The notes: generated from the sequence alone by a model not told the origin. A stretch of DNA of 15,297 nt from Nitrospira sp. (GCA_025363325.1 JANYEF010000485.1:1-15297); one strand, 5' to 3'; shown: positions 1-7,010, counted from the first letter of the stretch. Numbers and translations: made by a program.

Positions 1-2
1 CC

Positions 3-191
3 GCCTCGTTCGCCCATGCCACCCAAGGTCTGACGTCCACTGAGGCAGAACAGAAGATCGAAGCCTTGTGCCACACGTTCGAGCGCATGAAACCCTATCT
101 GATTGAACGTTGGCAACTACCAGCGCTGCAACCCGCAGCGCCGGCTCTGTTGCACCACACGACGACCGATGCAGGAGGTGAGCATGAATGA
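3..191 (+). CDS. C-terminal end of an unrecognised protein (5' truncated)
   Basis: An open frame enters from the left edge and runs 62 codons to a TGA at 189-191. The other two forward frames close early (stops at 31-33 and 41-43). The tail carries an amphipathic stretch (EAEQKIEALCHTFERMKPYL) followed by a Pro/Ala-rich end, and no family motif is visible. It overlaps the next gene by 8 nt (ATGAATGA at 184-191), and the next gene's ribosome binding site lies inside its last codons, so the two are almost certainly translationally coupled. From the downstream sugar-phosphate phosphatase one might guess a glycosyltransferase or osmolyte gene, but the visible tail does not show this. Confidence 0.6.
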   Translation, partial: ASFAHATQGLTSTEAEQKIEALCHTFERMKPYLIERWQLPALQPAAPALLHHTTTDAGGEHE

Positions 192-891
192 CTTTATGAA
201 CCAGGCGCTGCTAGGGCCATTAGAACTGCTCGGACATCAGGTATTGAACGTGCTCCCGAATGTGCTCGCCATGGGCATTATCCTGCTCGGTGGCCTCTTC
301 ACCGCATGGGCGTTCGGTTCATTCGCTGAACGGCTGTTTCGCGTGATCGGATTTGACCATCTCTGTGATCGGCTGGGGATGAATGCGGCGCTCCTGCGTG
401 GAGGAGTCAAGACCGATCCCTCTCGCCTCGTCGGTCGCAGCATCTATTGGACGGTGATTGTGATGGCCTCAATCGCGGCGCTAGGAGCCCTGAACCTGAC
501 TCCGATCAACCAGTTTGCCCAGTCACTGCTGGCCTATGTGCCCCACCTGGTGACGGCAGCGGTCATTCTCCTGGCGGGGTACTTTCTCTCGAACTTTGTA
601 TCTCAGGCCGTCCTGATTGCCGCCGTCAACGCCGGACTTCCTCCCGCCCGACTCATCGCAGCCTGTTCGCGATGGGGAATACAAGTCCTCGCGGGGGCCA
701 TGGCGCTAGAGCAACTCGGCATTGCCCAACACATCGTCGTCGTGGGATTCGGCATTACCTGGGGAGGAATCGTGCTAGCCGGCGCGATTGCATTCGGACT
801 CGGCGCAGCCGATCTCGCGAAAGAGTTCTTGCAACGACGGTTAATGCCCCGATCCAAACCCAGCACGGTCGATGATCTCCATCACTGGTAA
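184..891 (+). CDS. mechanosensitive channel-like TM-helix membrane protein
   Basis: A 235-aa integral inner-membrane protein. The ATG at 184 is chosen because AGGAGG (172-177) lies 6 nt upstream; an in-frame upstream ATG at 103 has no such site and would sit deep inside the preceding gene. Hydrophobic segments are at about residues 22-47, 86-106, 116-140 and 183-207. The last one runs into AIAFGLGAADLAKEFLQ, which resembles the pore-lining helix and following Gly/Ala pattern of the TM-helix (PF05552-like) repeat proteins related to MscS and cyanobacterial CmpX. The soluble beta domain of true MscS is absent, so channel gating is inferred and not shown. It is followed 12 nt later by a sugar-phosphoglycerate phosphatase, which suggests an osmotic-stress role for the pair. 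Confidence 0.75.
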   Translation: MNDFMNQALLGPLELLGHQVLNVLPNVLAMGIILLGGLFTAWAFGSFAERLFRVIGFDHLCDRLGMNAALLRGGVKTDPSRLVGRSIYWTVIVMASIAALGALNLTPINQFAQSLLAYVPHLVTAAVILLAGYFLSNFVSQAVLIAAVNAGLPPARLIAACSRWGIQVLAGAMALEQLGIAQHIVVVGFGITWGGIVLAGAIAFGLGAADLAKEFLQRRLMPRSKPSTVDDLHHW

Positions 892-903
892 CGGCGCAAG
901 ACT

Positions 904-1737
904 ATGCATAATTTGATCGTCTATACAGACTTGGATGGCTCGCTCCTGGATAGCACGACCTATTCCTACGAGGCGGCCACACCGGCCCTCACTGCCCTCC
1001 GCAAGCAAGGTATTCCGCTCGTACTGGTGTCGAGTAAAACGCGCGCAGAAATGGAACCACTTCGGCAACGCCTCGGCCATCGTGACCCCTTCATTGTCGA
1101 AAACGGCGGCGCGGTGTTTGTTCCTCCTGGACTCTTCGACTTCCCCTTGGAACGCATGAGAACCAGATATCCGTACCAGGTCATCGAATTAGGCCTTCCC
1201 TATCACATGCTGCGAGAGGTGCTGAAACAAATCGAAGATGCTCTTGAAACGCCGTTACAGGGTTTTGGCGACCTGTCGGTAGAAGCCATCATGCAGGTGA
1301 CCGGGCTTCCGCATGCTGACGCCCTCCTGGCCAGGCAACGGGAATACGACGAGCCCTTTCTCCTGCAAGGCCCTCAGGCGCTCATCGAAGAAGTCTGCCT
1401 GCAAATCGTCACCCGGGGCCTTCGATGGACAAAAGGGGGAAGATTATTTCATCTGATGGGGGAGAACGATAAAGGAGAGGCCGCTTCCGTGCTTCTGCGC
1501 TGCTACCATCGCCAACAGCGCATGAGCGGACAGGCGGAGCGGATCGAAACGGTTGGGATCGGTGACAGCATCAACGACGCCACCCTGCTCGCCATGGTGG
1601 ATTACCCGATCCTCGTCCAGAAACCAGACGGATCCTATGACCCTGATATCCACCTGTCTGAAATGATTCGTGCACCAGGTATTGGGCCGGTGGGATGGAA
1701 TGAAGCGGTTCTGGAACTATTAGCTCAGGTACCGTAA
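904..1737 (+). CDS. HAD-IIB mannosyl-3-phosphoglycerate phosphatase family protein
   Basis: A 277-aa cytoplasmic phosphatase of the HAD superfamily. All four HAD motifs are visible: motif I YTDLDGSLLD with nucleophile D9 and acid/base D11; motif II VSSKTR (43-47); motif III K190 in NDKGEA; motif IV GIGDSINDA with Mg-binding D221 and D225. A C2B-type cap lies between motifs II and III. Length and motif wording (SSKT, IVENGGA at 64-70) match the mannosyl-3-phosphoglycerate phosphatase/YedP subfamily. These enzymes dephosphorylate mannosyl- or glucosyl-3-phosphoglycerate in synthesis of the compatible solutes mannosylglycerate or glucosylglycerate. Which sugar is used cannot be told. No synthase gene is visible in the window. 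The start has only a weak ribosome site (GGCGCAAG), consistent with coupling to the gene 12 nt upstream. A hairpin terminator follows the stop. Confidence 0.85.
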   Translation: MHNLIVYTDLDGSLLDSTTYSYEAATPALTALRKQGIPLVLVSSKTRAEMEPLRQRLGHRDPFIVENGGAVFVPPGLFDFPLERMRTRYPYQVIELGLPYHMLREVLKQIEDALETPLQGFGDLSVEAIMQVTGLPHADALLARQREYDEPFLLQGPQALIEEVCLQIVTRGLRWTKGGRLFHLMGENDKGEAASVLLRCYHRQQRMSGQAERIETVGIGDSINDATLLAMVDYPILVQKPDGSYDPDIHLSEMIRAPGIGPVGWNEAVLELLAQVP

Positions 1738-1769
1738 TGGACCGCCTGAACCCGCACGCAGGTAAAGAA

Positions 1770-1789
1770 CCCCGCCCTCACGGGCGGGG
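1770..1789. terminator. bidirectional intrinsic terminator
   Basis: A perfect 8-bp GC stem (CCCCGCCC 1770-1777 with GGGCGGGG 1782-1789) closes a TCAC loop. Plus-strand transcripts of the phosphatase operon exit into ATTT. Minus-strand transcripts coming from the PIN gene exit into TTCTTT, the better tail. It lies between two convergent genes, as expected for a shared terminator. Two overlapping palindromes follow at 1807-1819 (GATGAC-T-GTCATC) and 1815-1829 (TCATCGA-C-TCGATGA). Confidence 0.75.
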
Positions 1790-1868
1790 ATTTCAGCATC
1801 CTGTTGGATGACTGTCATCGACTCGATGATCGCCGACTATCAGTACCGATGACCCCCTCAGGCTATCA

Positions 1869-2312
1869 TCAATCCTCTTCAGGATTAATGATATGGAGGC
1901 CTGCCGAATGACAGGCCGTCAGCAATTGCGTATCGGCACTGACGACGGTCATCCGCAAGGGCTTCAGTTCCAACGCCAACGCCAAATGCAATACTTGTGG
2001 TGTTCGGAGCGCAGGATACTCCAACGCAAGTTCTTTAGTCGCTAAGTACGTCTGCATCGTCGGGGCAATGAACTGGTAGAGACCCTCCTGCGACTCTCTC
2101 TCGAACTTATGGATCACCGAGTAACAATCGTCTCGGGTGATATCTCCATGGTGGGCTCGATTCGCGAATGCCGTATAAAAATCGGTTACGGACCACGTCG
2201 GCACAATCGCCACTTTGCTCCGCTTCACCATGAGTCTGCTGATGATGCGTGTGCCGCGCTCCATGCTGTACCGTTTCACCAGAGCGGTTGAGTCGAAATA
2301 GTAATATGGCAT
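1869..2312 (-). CDS. PIN-domain (VapC-like) protein with a substituted catalytic position
   Basis: A 147-aa PIN-fold protein, the ribonuclease fold of VapC toxins. The N-terminal YYFDSTALVKRY gives acid D7. SVTDFYTAF supplies D44 where Glu is usual. TVVSADTQLL supplies D127, and the C-terminal GLHIINPE is typical. The third catalytic acid normally sits in a motif like LRALDALHLA; here the text is LRTPQVLHLA, so Q106 replaces Asp. RNase activity may therefore be reduced or lost, or the protein may serve only as a binder. The start ATG (2312) has AAGGGGAGAG upstream, inside the last codons of the preceding gene, and only 4 nt separate that gene's stop from this start. It is the last gene of the minus-strand run before the shared terminator. 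Confidence 0.8.
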   Translation of the reverse strand: MPYYYFDSTALVKRYSMERGTRIISRLMVKRSKVAIVPTWSVTDFYTAFANRAHHGDITRDDCYSVIHKFERESQEGLYQFIAPTMQTYLATKELALEYPALRTPQVLHLALALELKPLRMTVVSADTQLLTACHSAGLHIINPEED

Positions 2313-2316
2313 GCGA

Positions 2317-2595
2317 TTACACTCTCCCCTTCAGAATGATGGCGGCCAAAGGGCCCGACATTTTCGAGAGCCGATCTTGGAGTTCATCCAGCGGAAGCTC
2401 GTCATACCCCTCCTTACGGAACTTGTCGGCCAGGTTGCCCTGATTGAACGACGCCGTGTCGTTTTTGAGCCGCTCACCCAGCCGGCGTTTCGCCAAGCGA
2501 CTAGGAACCCGCTGATGTGTGACCGTCAACCCGCGGCCACGGCTGCGTGGTGCACGAGTTGATGTTTGCCCTGTTTCCGATTTCGATTTGGCCAT
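2317..2595 (-). CDS. small basic protein, possible antitoxin partner of the PIN protein
   Basis: A 92-aa protein lying 4 nt upstream of the PIN gene, the usual place of an antitoxin in a VapBC-type pair. Residues 1-43 are rich in Arg, Lys, Ser and Thr and look disordered or nucleic-acid binding (TRAPRSRGRG, then SRLAKRRLGERLKND). The C-terminal half (KFRKEGYDELPLDELQDRLSKM) could form helices that bind a partner. No ribbon-helix-helix, AbrB or Phd motif is recognised, so the antitoxin call rests on position only. GAGAGG precedes the ATG at a suitable distance. The stop of the lipoprotein gene upstream is 18 nt away, so it probably shares that transcript. Confidence 0.55.
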   Translation of the reverse strand: MAKSKSETGQTSTRAPRSRGRGLTVTHQRVPSRLAKRRLGERLKNDTASFNQGNLADKFRKEGYDELPLDELQDRLSKMSGPLAAIILKGRV

Positions 2596-2613
2596 ACCCT
2601 TCCTCTCTCTGCG

Positions 2614-3777
2614 TTAGTGGGGCGCTGACGCCGGCGTAGATACCAGCCCGTCCCGCGGACATCCCGCAGGCTGGCTCGCCTCTGCCGGCAGTTCCGACTC
2701 TCCATACACATGCGCCGCAATGGCCTTCGCCACATCGGCAGAAAACTCTTGCTGCATGACACGCACAACTTTGGCGGTGGCCTCACGCTCCGACAGATGG
2801 CCTTCCTTTCCACCCTTTGACAAGGCGCCGATCACCCGTTGACTGGTCAAATCCACCACTTCGAAATCGCTGCACCAACGCACGAACTTAAACTGCGGAT
2901 CGCGCACGTCGATCGGCCACACCCGCACCACGCCTCGCACGAGCAACTCTGGAGAAGGTCCGCCGGAATCGCTGCCGTTCGAACGATCACCTCCCCACGG
3001 CCGACTCGTGACTTGCAGTCCTTCCTTCAACAATCCCTCCGTCAAGGCACGTTGCGCCGGTTCAACCTGATCGCCAGTCACCGCAACCGCCAGCACCAGA
3101 TTCGCGGCAAGAAACTGTTCGAGTTCGTGCGTGAGTTCGCTCACGCGGTAGGCGGCGGCAGTCCCCTGCCCGCTCGGTCGAATCACGCGAAGGTCGGCAT
3201 TATAAGTTTCCCGCAGCACCAGATTTCTCGCAGCCCGTCTCAACGCTCTGACTTTGGCCAACTTATCAGAGGGGCGATGGGCCGCCTCCACATCGTCTCC
3301 AATCGACCGGTCCAGCTCGGTCATCCGCTCCATAAATGATGCCTCTGACTGAGACCGATGCATCCCTGCCAAGGCATAATGGAGTCCTCTGTGCACATCG
3401 ACCCACCGATCGACGATCCGGACGTTCTCCAATACTTTGTCGGTCGACACGCGCGTCAGATTGTCGAGCGTCAACCGTCGTTCCTCGCTGCTGTGTCCGC
3501 GCTGCTCGATTACCAGATACGACTCCCAGTCTTTCGCTTGCGCACTGACCTCGGCTTTGAAAATACGGGCCACCGCTGCATAGGCACGATCCTCAGCTGC
3601 CGCGCGACTCTCCGCCTGTCCCACGCCAACGAAATATTGTCCGGACGGATAGGCATCACTCACCCCATCGATCCAGTCCGGTTTCGCGTGTCCTCCAAAC
3701 CATGCACAGCCAGATAGTGCGATCACCCCCATCAACACCACCCCGATTCGGCTCACGAACCGCGATCCGTTTATCAT
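2614..3777 (-). CDS. LPP20-like outer-membrane lipoprotein
   Basis: A 387-aa lipoprotein. The signal peptide (R6, R10, hydrophobic core 11-22) ends in the lipobox LSGC with lipidated C24. Residues 33-130 follow the LPP20 pattern (PDWIDG, then YFVGVGQAESRAAAEDRAYAAVARI). Residues 220-365 form an alpha/beta region unlike anything I can name. The C-terminal tail is Pro/Ala/Ser rich. The start overlaps the stop of the COG3014-like gene by ATGA (3774-3777), a clear sign of translational coupling. There is no strong ribosome site of its own. LPP20-domain proteins are surface or outer-membrane lipoproteins often found near LpoB-like and COG3014 genes; the exact role is unknown. Confidence 0.8.
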   Translation of the reverse strand: MINGSRFVSRIGVVLMGVIALSGCAWFGGHAKPDWIDGVSDAYPSGQYFVGVGQAESRAAAEDRAYAAVARIFKAEVSAQAKDWESYLVIEQRGHSSEERRLTLDNLTRVSTDKVLENVRIVDRWVDVHRGLHYALAGMHRSQSEASFMERMTELDRSIGDDVEAAHRPSDKLAKVRALRRAARNLVLRETYNADLRVIRPSGQGTAAAYRVSELTHELEQFLAANLVLAVAVTGDQVEPAQRALTEGLLKEGLQVTSRPWGGDRSNGSDSGGPSPELLVRGVVRVWPIDVRDPQFKFVRWCSDFEVVDLTSQRVIGALSKGGKEGHLSEREATAKVVRVMQQEFSADVAKAIAAHVYGESELPAEASQPAGCPRDGLVSTPASAPH

Positions 3778-5267
3778 GGCATCACCCGTTGAAGAAGCAC
3801 AGCTGTCTGACCTGGCCCGAGGGACAGGGTCTGCATGGCCTCAGGCTCCAGAGGGTCATGAGACTCGCCAACTAACCGATTCTGCACCTGGTAGCGGCCC
3901 GGTGGAACCCAGACCCGCGCGAGATGGATTTCATCGGGCAACGTCTGCCAGCTTCGCTTGTCGGCTTCTTCCGATGCCACCGCCAGTCCTTTCGTCAGCA
4001 GCCCAACGAGAAGACCGACCCACGGCCCCGCATCTTTCCCCGCTAACTGCTGAGACCCTCTCGTCGTTGCCTCGGCCGCCACGAACTTCGTGGCGGCACG
4101 GGCGAGAGCCTTGGCGGTGATTCCAGCCATTCGTTCCGCTAGCGCCTTATCTGCCAAAGCCGTCACGTTATGCACCAACTCAGTGTTCAGCGTCACCCGC
4201 GTGCCATTGTCAGGGATGAGACTCACCGTATCGACAGGCACGTGCGTCTTCTGCGGGACGAGCCGTGGCAATGCCACGCGAACAACATGTCCGTTAAGCC
4301 CATACAAGACCGTGTCCACCCCCCGATTGGAATGTTGGTTCGCCTGCGAAAACCCGCGGTTGAGGAGCACCAACTGGAGTGCATCGAGACTGATCGGCAG
4401 GTCAAGAAACAGATCCTCCTTGCGTGGTGCGCGGCCATTATAACTGATCACGACAACTTGAGCGAGATGTTGCAACGCCTGACTGGTCTCCCACCTGGTT
4501 GAGGGAAAGACATGTTGGTACTCGGCCATTTCTTGAGTAAAATGCAGTGCCTCGGCCGTTCGTAATAGATCGGCCCGCAGCTGGGACGGAACGGCCGTGT
4601 GTGACCATGCGCGGGTAGCCTCAAAGGTCTCATACGCATTCCGATAGGCAATAAACGCATTATTCACATCGCCGGTGCTCTCATAGAGAATGCCGCTCAG
4701 ATAGCGCGCAAAGCCGTCCTCCCGATAGGCATTCTTCTCCTTGGTTCGATCCGACAGGACGTTGAGCCGGTGATCGATGCGCCGGGCTTCGACCAGCGCA
4801 TCTTGCCACTGACCCAACACCGCATAATTGACTGCCTTCAGCACATTGATCAGCACCTGTTCGTAGGGATCACCCTCATAGGGTAACGCCGTATCGTTCG
4901 TCATGAACGCGAGAGTTTCCGTTCGAATTTTTCGAGTGTAGAGACGATCCAGTTCCTCCTCAGCCTGCTCCAATACGGCGTTGCTCTGCTGATAGTCGCC
5001 TGCGAGTTGGAGGGTCATCCCTCGATCCATGCCATAGAGCACTCGGCTTTTCGATCCATAGTCTTTCTCAGCGACAGCGACGATGGCATCGGCGCCCTTG
5101 GGGTCCTGGGCGCGAAGACTCGCTTCGATGAGGAGATACCGATTGACCGAAGGGCCGCATCCGGCCAGCAACACGTACACCGCCACGGCAAAGAGAGCCT
5201 GGGTGGAAATAAAAAAGCCCCACCGTGCCGGAACAAGGGCGGTGGGGCGTGAGGCAAGAGAGCTCAA
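3774..5267 (-). CDS. COG3014-like lipoprotein
   Basis: A protein of up to 497 aa with lipobox LLAGC (C37). It resembles the uncharacterised COG3014 family: an N-terminal alpha-helical, TPR-like part (GDYQQSNAVLEQAEEELDRL, then LGQWQDALVEARRIDHRLN, then STGDVNNAFIAYRNAYETFE), then a beta-rich C-terminal region ending LGPGQTAVLLQRVMP. The start is uncertain. TTG at 5267 is the only normal start codon that leaves a positively charged n-region before the hydrophobic core; it has no Shine-Dalgarno and lies 15 nt after the stop of the LpoB-like gene. Later GTG codons (residues 28, 30 and 32) would give too short a signal peptide. An intrinsic terminator overlaps codons 7-20. The 3' end overlaps the next lipoprotein gene by 4 nt. 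Confidence 0.8.
   Translation of the reverse strand: MSSLASRPTALVPARWGFFISTQALFAVAVYVLLAGCGPSVNRYLLIEASLRAQDPKGADAIVAVAEKDYGSKSRVLYGMDRGMTLQLAGDYQQSNAVLEQAEEELDRLYTRKIRTETLAFMTNDTALPYEGDPYEQVLINVLKAVNYAVLGQWQDALVEARRIDHRLNVLSDRTKEKNAYREDGFARYLSGILYESTGDVNNAFIAYRNAYETFEATRAWSHTAVPSQLRADLLRTAEALHFTQEMAEYQHVFPSTRWETSQALQHLAQVVVISYNGRAPRKEDLFLDLPISLDALQLVLLNRGFSQANQHSNRGVDTVLYGLNGHVVRVALPRLVPQKTHVPVDTVSLIPDNGTRVTLNTELVHNVTALADKALAERMAGITAKALARAATKFVAAEATTRGSQQLAGKDAGPWVGLLVGLLTKGLAVASEEADKRSWQTLPDEIHLARVWVPPGRYQVQNRLVGESHDPLEPEAMQTLSLGPGQTAVLLQRVMP
5211..5248 (-). terminator. intrinsic terminator inside the lipoprotein operon (possible attenuator)
   Basis: Read on the minus strand, GCCCCACCG and CGGTGGGGC form a perfect 9-bp stem (5240-5248 with 5217-5225) around a 14-nt loop, followed directly by six T and then ATTT. 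It begins 35 nt after the stop of the LpoB-like gene, the normal place for a terminator. It also overlaps codons 7-20 of the COG3014-like reading frame, so it would lower expression of the four genes downstream unless ribosomes keep the hairpin from folding. Confidence 0.8.
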
Positions 5268-5282
5268 CGGAGATCGTGGAGC

Positions 5283-5894
5283 CTAAAAAATTGAACGTTT
5301 CTTTTCGACGACTTTTTTAATCTTCTTCTGACCGTACCAGACCTTGGCATTGTTCTCCAAATCCACCATCTGCAAGTCGACCTGGTAAAACACCGCCTGC
5401 GTCCCATCAGCCTCATCGAGGATCGACGCAATGCTACCCTTCATCATGTAATCCGCACCGAGCTCTTTCCCTGGCGCTTTCTGCGTATCCTCCCGCGCGT
5501 ACATCGCTTGTTCTTTGCGTTCGGTGCGAAGTTCCTCGCGATCTCCCTTTCCTGCCACAAACGTAACTTTTTGGGAGTTCGTGAGCTCACGTTCAAGATC
5601 GGTCACAAACGTGTTGACGTTGATATGTTCGTGGCTACTGTTCTGTATGGTCCCGACAACCACGACCGGCTGGCGATGCTTGGAGCCTGAAAATCCGTTG
5701 AGCCACGGATACTCCAGCGCCTCTTTGACCATGGACTCCGCGACCATCCTGGAATCGGTATCGTTCCAACGGCCGCTCAGATCCGTGACGACCCCTGAGT
5801 CGATCCTAGTTATTTTGGTCTCCTGTGCACAACCGACCAGCGACAACAGCGCCAGCGCCACGAGCCCGATTCGTCCTCGATTCATCACGATCAC
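5283..5894 (-). CDS. LpoB-like (COG3417) lipoprotein
   Basis: About 203 aa. A GTG at 5894 is preferred because GAGGAGGT ends 5 nt upstream of it; the ATG at 5885 is in frame 9 nt later and also possible. The signal peptide ends in LSLVGC (lipidated Cys about residue 22). The mature part shows the LpoB/COG3417 signature in order: DLSGRWNDTDSR, PVVVVGTIQN, then SSEHIN-like SSHEHIN, a DLERELTNSQKVTFVA segment, GADYMMKGSI, and VDLQMVDLENNAKVWYGQK near the end. In enterobacteria LpoB is an outer-membrane lipoprotein that activates the peptidoglycan synthase PBP1b; whether that partner relation holds in this lineage is unknown. The neighbours are LPP20-like upstream and COG3014-like downstream, a grouping that suggests one envelope function. 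A terminator hairpin follows the stop. Confidence 0.85.
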   Translation of the reverse strand: MIVMNRGRIGLVALALLSLVGCAQETKITRIDSGVVTDLSGRWNDTDSRMVAESMVKEALEYPWLNGFSGSKHRQPVVVVGTIQNSSHEHINVNTFVTDLERELTNSQKVTFVAGKGDREELRTERKEQAMYAREDTQKAPGKELGADYMMKGSIASILDEADGTQAVFYQVDLQMVDLENNAKVWYGQKKIKKVVEKKRSIF

Positions 5895-5944
5895 GCGATA
5901 CCTCCTCGCAAATGCAGCCATTGGCAGTCGATCAGCAGACGCCC

Positions 5945-6511
5945 TTACCGCGGCGCCCGTTTGTCTTCTTCTTTCTCAAGCCGCTCAAAGAGCTTATCCG
6001 CATTCTTTCTGACGTAATCACGAACCTGCGCGTTCAGTTCCTTCGCCTTCTCAAGATTATCCTTCATCTCCTCGAGATTCAGCTTGGTCAACACGTAGTA
6101 CGTACCCGTTTTCTCATCCTTGTATTGGTCGATGCGGCGCACGCCGCTGAGGGTCGTGGTGGTCACCGTCTTAATGGCCCGCTCGACATTCTGCTCTTCC
6201 GTATTCTTGGTAAAGTCTCCCGCCGTCGTGGAGGCTGCATAGTCGCGCATCAAGTAGCCGGTATAAGTTTCAAAGGTCTTCGCAATTTCAGCTCTGCCAC
6301 GATTTTCAGCGGTATCCCAGGCCAGCGGCTCGTTCCGAACACCAGCCACGGACCCGACGCCATAAAAGGCTTTGCTATCTTTCTCGTTGAACGCCCCTGA
6401 TCCTTGTTTCACCCACTTCGGAGGACCGCCGCAGGCAGTAAGTCCGATCATCAGGGCAATAGCCACTCCTCCCCCGATCAACCTCGACCTAAACCCCAGT
6501 ACCCTATTCAT
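5945..6511 (-). CDS. LPP20-like lipoprotein, first gene of the minus-strand run
   Basis: 188 aa. The start at 6511 is chosen because AAGGAGG lies 7 nt upstream; an ATG two codons earlier is too close to it, and the longer frame to 6634 would run through the promoter. The signal peptide carries R3, R8 and R10 and ends in GLTAC (C27). The mature part opens PPKWVKQGSGAF and continues KAFYGVGSVAGVRNEPLAW, the LPP20-type beta hairpin with YGVG. A helical C-terminus follows (EEMKDNLEKAKELNAQVRDY) and ends in a charged tail. It is probably anchored in the outer membrane. It heads the operon, with the LpoB-like gene about 50 nt downstream. Confidence 0.8.
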   Translation of the reverse strand: MNRVLGFRSRLIGGGVAIALMIGLTACGGPPKWVKQGSGAFNEKDSKAFYGVGSVAGVRNEPLAWDTAENRGRAEIAKTFETYTGYLMRDYAASTTAGDFTKNTEEQNVERAIKTVTTTTLSGVRRIDQYKDEKTGTYYVLTKLNLEEMKDNLEKAKELNAQVRDYVRKNADKLFERLEKEEDKRAPR

Positions 6512-6605
6512 GCGCATGCCTCCTTGGTGATGATCAGAACGGTGCGACGGCGACGTAACAGCCAGCAGATACCGGCAAGGGACGTTCGAGAATTCAAGCG
6601 AAATC

Positions 6606-6634
6606 ATGCTAACATGCACCCCCAAGCCAGTCAA
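6606..6634 (-). promoter_or_regulatory. sigma70-type promoter of the lipoprotein operon
   Basis: On the minus strand TTGACT (6634-6629) and TAGCAT (6611-6606) are separated by 17 nt. Transcription would begin near 6600, about 90 nt before the ATG at 6511. This supports starting the LPP20-like gene at 6511, since the longer open frame would begin upstream of the transcript. Confidence 0.5.
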
Positions 6635-6689
6635 CGCAACAGACGGCCGATGATTGACTGTCTCACTGTTCCCTTAAGGGAGGATGCCC

Positions 6690-6860
6690 GTGGCAGACGT
6701 TCAGATCGATGACGGTATCATTAAGATTCTGAGTCTGGAAGTTCAAGATTCCAAGGCGGCCGCAGTCCTCGCCGAATACCCTCAAGTCCGCTGGGCTGAA
6801 ATTACGCGGAAAGCAGTCAAGATAGGGCTGGGGTATCTGAAGGGCGGCGAACGAGCCTAA
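6690..6860 (+). CDS. 56-aa protein resembling a ribbon-helix-helix antitoxin
   Basis: A short gene with a strong ribosome site: AAGGGAGG (6676-6683) lies 6 nt before GTG 6690. The ATG at 6684 is in frame but directly abuts the Shine-Dalgarno. The product is acidic at the N-terminus, with a beta-like segment IIKILSLEVQ followed by LAEYPQVRWAEITRKAVKIG. The wording YPxVxWxEIxRKAV resembles the second-helix region of ribbon-helix-helix VapB-type antitoxins (often pxVnWsEvvRkAi), which is the basis of the call. No toxin gene is adjacent: the next gene is the convergent caspase-like protein after a repeat. It diverges from the lipoprotein operon, and its own promoter is not clear (a weak TTCGAG/TAACAT pair with 19-nt spacing sits near 6585-6615). 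Confidence 0.6.
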   Translation: MADVQIDDGIIKILSLEVQDSKAAAVLAEYPQVRWAEITRKAVKIGLGYLKGGERA

Positions 6861-6869
6861 CAGCTGACT

Positions 6870-6888
6870 GCTGAGAAAGTCCGCCAGC
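6870..6888 (+). repeat. fragment of the GCTGAAAAAG-type repeat end
   Basis: The 19 bases here (GCTGAGAAAGTCCGCCAGC) match the left end of the full element at 14601-14619 at 17 of 19 positions. Only the end is present. It sits 10 nt after the stop of the 56-aa gene and 14 nt before hairpin repeat A, so the two repeat families are neighbours here too. Confidence 0.6.
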
Positions 6889-6901
6889 CTGTCTTGCTCA
6901 T

Positions 6902-7007
6902 TTGGTCTGTCTCGTCCGTCTGGTCTATTCGGTCTGTTCGGTCTGTCTCGTGTGTCTGGTTGAACGAAACTAACCAGATGAACTGGACAGACCAGATAGA
7001 CCAGATC
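6902..7007. repeat. TGGTCTGT-type hairpin repeat, copy A
   Basis: A run of degenerate 10-base units (GGTCTGTCTC, TGGTCTATTC, GGTCTGTTCG, GGTCTGTCTC) on the left faces the reverse complement units on the right (ACAGACCAGATAGACCAGAT). The centre is a perfect 7-bp dyad TCTGGTT (6955-6961)/AACCAGA (6972-6978) with loop GAACGAAACT. It lies exactly between two convergent genes, ends 4 nt from the stop of the caspase-like gene, and could fold in the 3' end of either transcript. The core 6958-6978 recurs inverted in copy B. Confidence 0.8.
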
Positions 7008-7010
7008 CTG

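Noticed and set aside
2839..3339. 166-codon plus-strand open frame
   Set aside because: Antisense to the LPP20-like lipoprotein; composition (many His/Arg/Ser) is typical of a shadow frame.
6902..7007. Possible CRISPR array because of short repeating units
   Set aside because: Units are about 10 bases, degenerate, without unique spacers, and arranged as an inverted repeat.
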